The notes under the pieces were generated by a model, which was not told the origin of the DNA, did not search any database, and saw nothing but the letters and a program-made list of their open reading frames with translations. DNA of 5,980 nucleotides, taken from assembly GCA_030916665.1 (NCBI GenBank), contig JAUPWC010000131.1, positions 1-5,980 of the forward strand, written 5' to 3'. Numbering within the stretch: the stretch's first letter is position 1; each line of letters starts with the position of its first letter. This document shows, piece by piece, positions 5,556 through 5,980 of the stretch. This stretch comes from Verrucomicrobiota bacterium. Lineage in GTDB: Bacteria; Verrucomicrobiota; Verrucomicrobiia; Opitutales; Opitutaceae. The translations under genes and the position numbers were made by a program.

Positions 5556-5980
5556 TCAGGCACCCAGCTGCTGGCGGACGATCTGGTCCACGAGCTGCGG
5601 GTTGGCCTTGCCCTTGGAGGCTTTCATCACGGCGCCCTTGAGCGCGTTGAGGGCCTTCTCGTTGCCGGCCTTGAACTGGGCCACGGCCTTGGGGTCGGCA
5701 GCGATGGCGTCGGCCACCCATTTTTCCAACTCACCGGTATCGCTCGACTGCTTGAGGCCCTGCTTCTCGACGATGACCTCCGGCAGCTCGCCGGAGTGGA
5801 ACATCGCGACGAAGACCTCTTTGGCGATGCTGCTGGAAATGACGCCGCTCTCGGTCAGCTTCACGAGTGACGCGATGTGCGCGGGCCGGACCTTGCTGGC
5901 CGAAAGCTCGATCTGCGCCGCACCCAGTTCCCCGAGCAGGTTGTTGGCGATCAGGTTCGCCGCCGCCTGGGGCTTGGCGC
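5556..5980 (-). CDS. gatB: Aspartyl/glutamyl-tRNA amidotransferase subunit B, C-terminal end only
   Basis: The last 140 codons are inside the window; the gene enters from the right edge, so its start and the catalytic-side cradle domain are not visible. The piece is the helical tail (GatB middle and YqeY-like domains) that grips tRNA. Marks are the helical block ending ANNLLGELG, then LVKLTESGVISSSIAKEVF, then EVIVEKQGLKQSSD, and the near-invariant end KGAVMKASKGKANPQLVDQI followed by a short tail. GatB works with GatA and GatC in the cytoplasm to convert Glu-tRNA(Gln) or Asp-tRNA(Asn) into the amidated forms. Many relatives read GfLVGQVMKAT where this one has NALKGAVMKAS, a mild variation. 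The stop TGA is at 5558-5556, only five bases from the end of the convergent PilZ gene, leaving no room for a separate terminator. No gatA or gatC is in view. Confidence 0.95.
   Translation of the reverse strand, partial: AKPQAAANLIANNLLGELGAAQIELSASKVRPAHIASLVKLTESGVISSSIAKEVFVAMFHSGELPEVIVEKQGLKQSSDTGELEKWVADAIAADPKAVAQFKAGNEKALNALKGAVMKASKGKANPQLVDQIVRQQLGA

Overview
The window is GC-rich, densely coded bacterial DNA. It most likely comes from the Verrucomicrobia, plausibly an Opitutaceae-type organism. The best clue is the 142-residue gene at 1717-2145, which I recognise as the Minf_1886 family, known from Planctomycetes and Verrucomicrobia. High GC, GTG starts and weak Shine-Dalgarno sites fit that lineage, but the assignment is an inference. 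Eight protein genes are visible. Two of them run off the window edges, an M16 peptidase on the left and gatB on the right. I see no rRNA, tRNA, CRISPR array or insertion sequence.

Layout. 1-2145 (minus strand): the Minf_1886-family gene followed, 23 bases downstream, by a zinc metallopeptidase of family M16, a likely two-gene transcript. 2146-2311: an AT-richer divergent intergenic region with the Fur start signals. 2312-2854 (plus): a Fur-superfamily metal-responsive repressor. It converges on the next pair across an 11-base gap flanked by two perfect hairpins. 3940-2866 (minus): a Tat-exported superoxide dismutase of Mn type, then a thioredoxin-like [2Fe-2S] ferredoxin 7 bases downstream. 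3941-4035: a short divergent control region. 4036-5550 (plus): two tandem paralogous PilZ (c-di-GMP receptor) genes that share an unrecognised C-terminal region. 5556-5980 (minus): the 3' end of gatB, ending 5 bases from the second PilZ gene.

How they may work together. Fur regulator, superoxide dismutase and FeS ferredoxin form a plausible metal and oxidative-stress neighbourhood, although no clear Fur box proves control of the dismutase. The PilZ pair is the least explained part. Both copies keep the complete c-di-GMP-binding motifs, an identical type of N-terminal tag and a matching C-terminal module, which suggests a duplicated receptor with a dedicated output domain. M16, Minf_1886 and gatB look like ordinary chromosomal genes with no functional tie to the rest that I can see.
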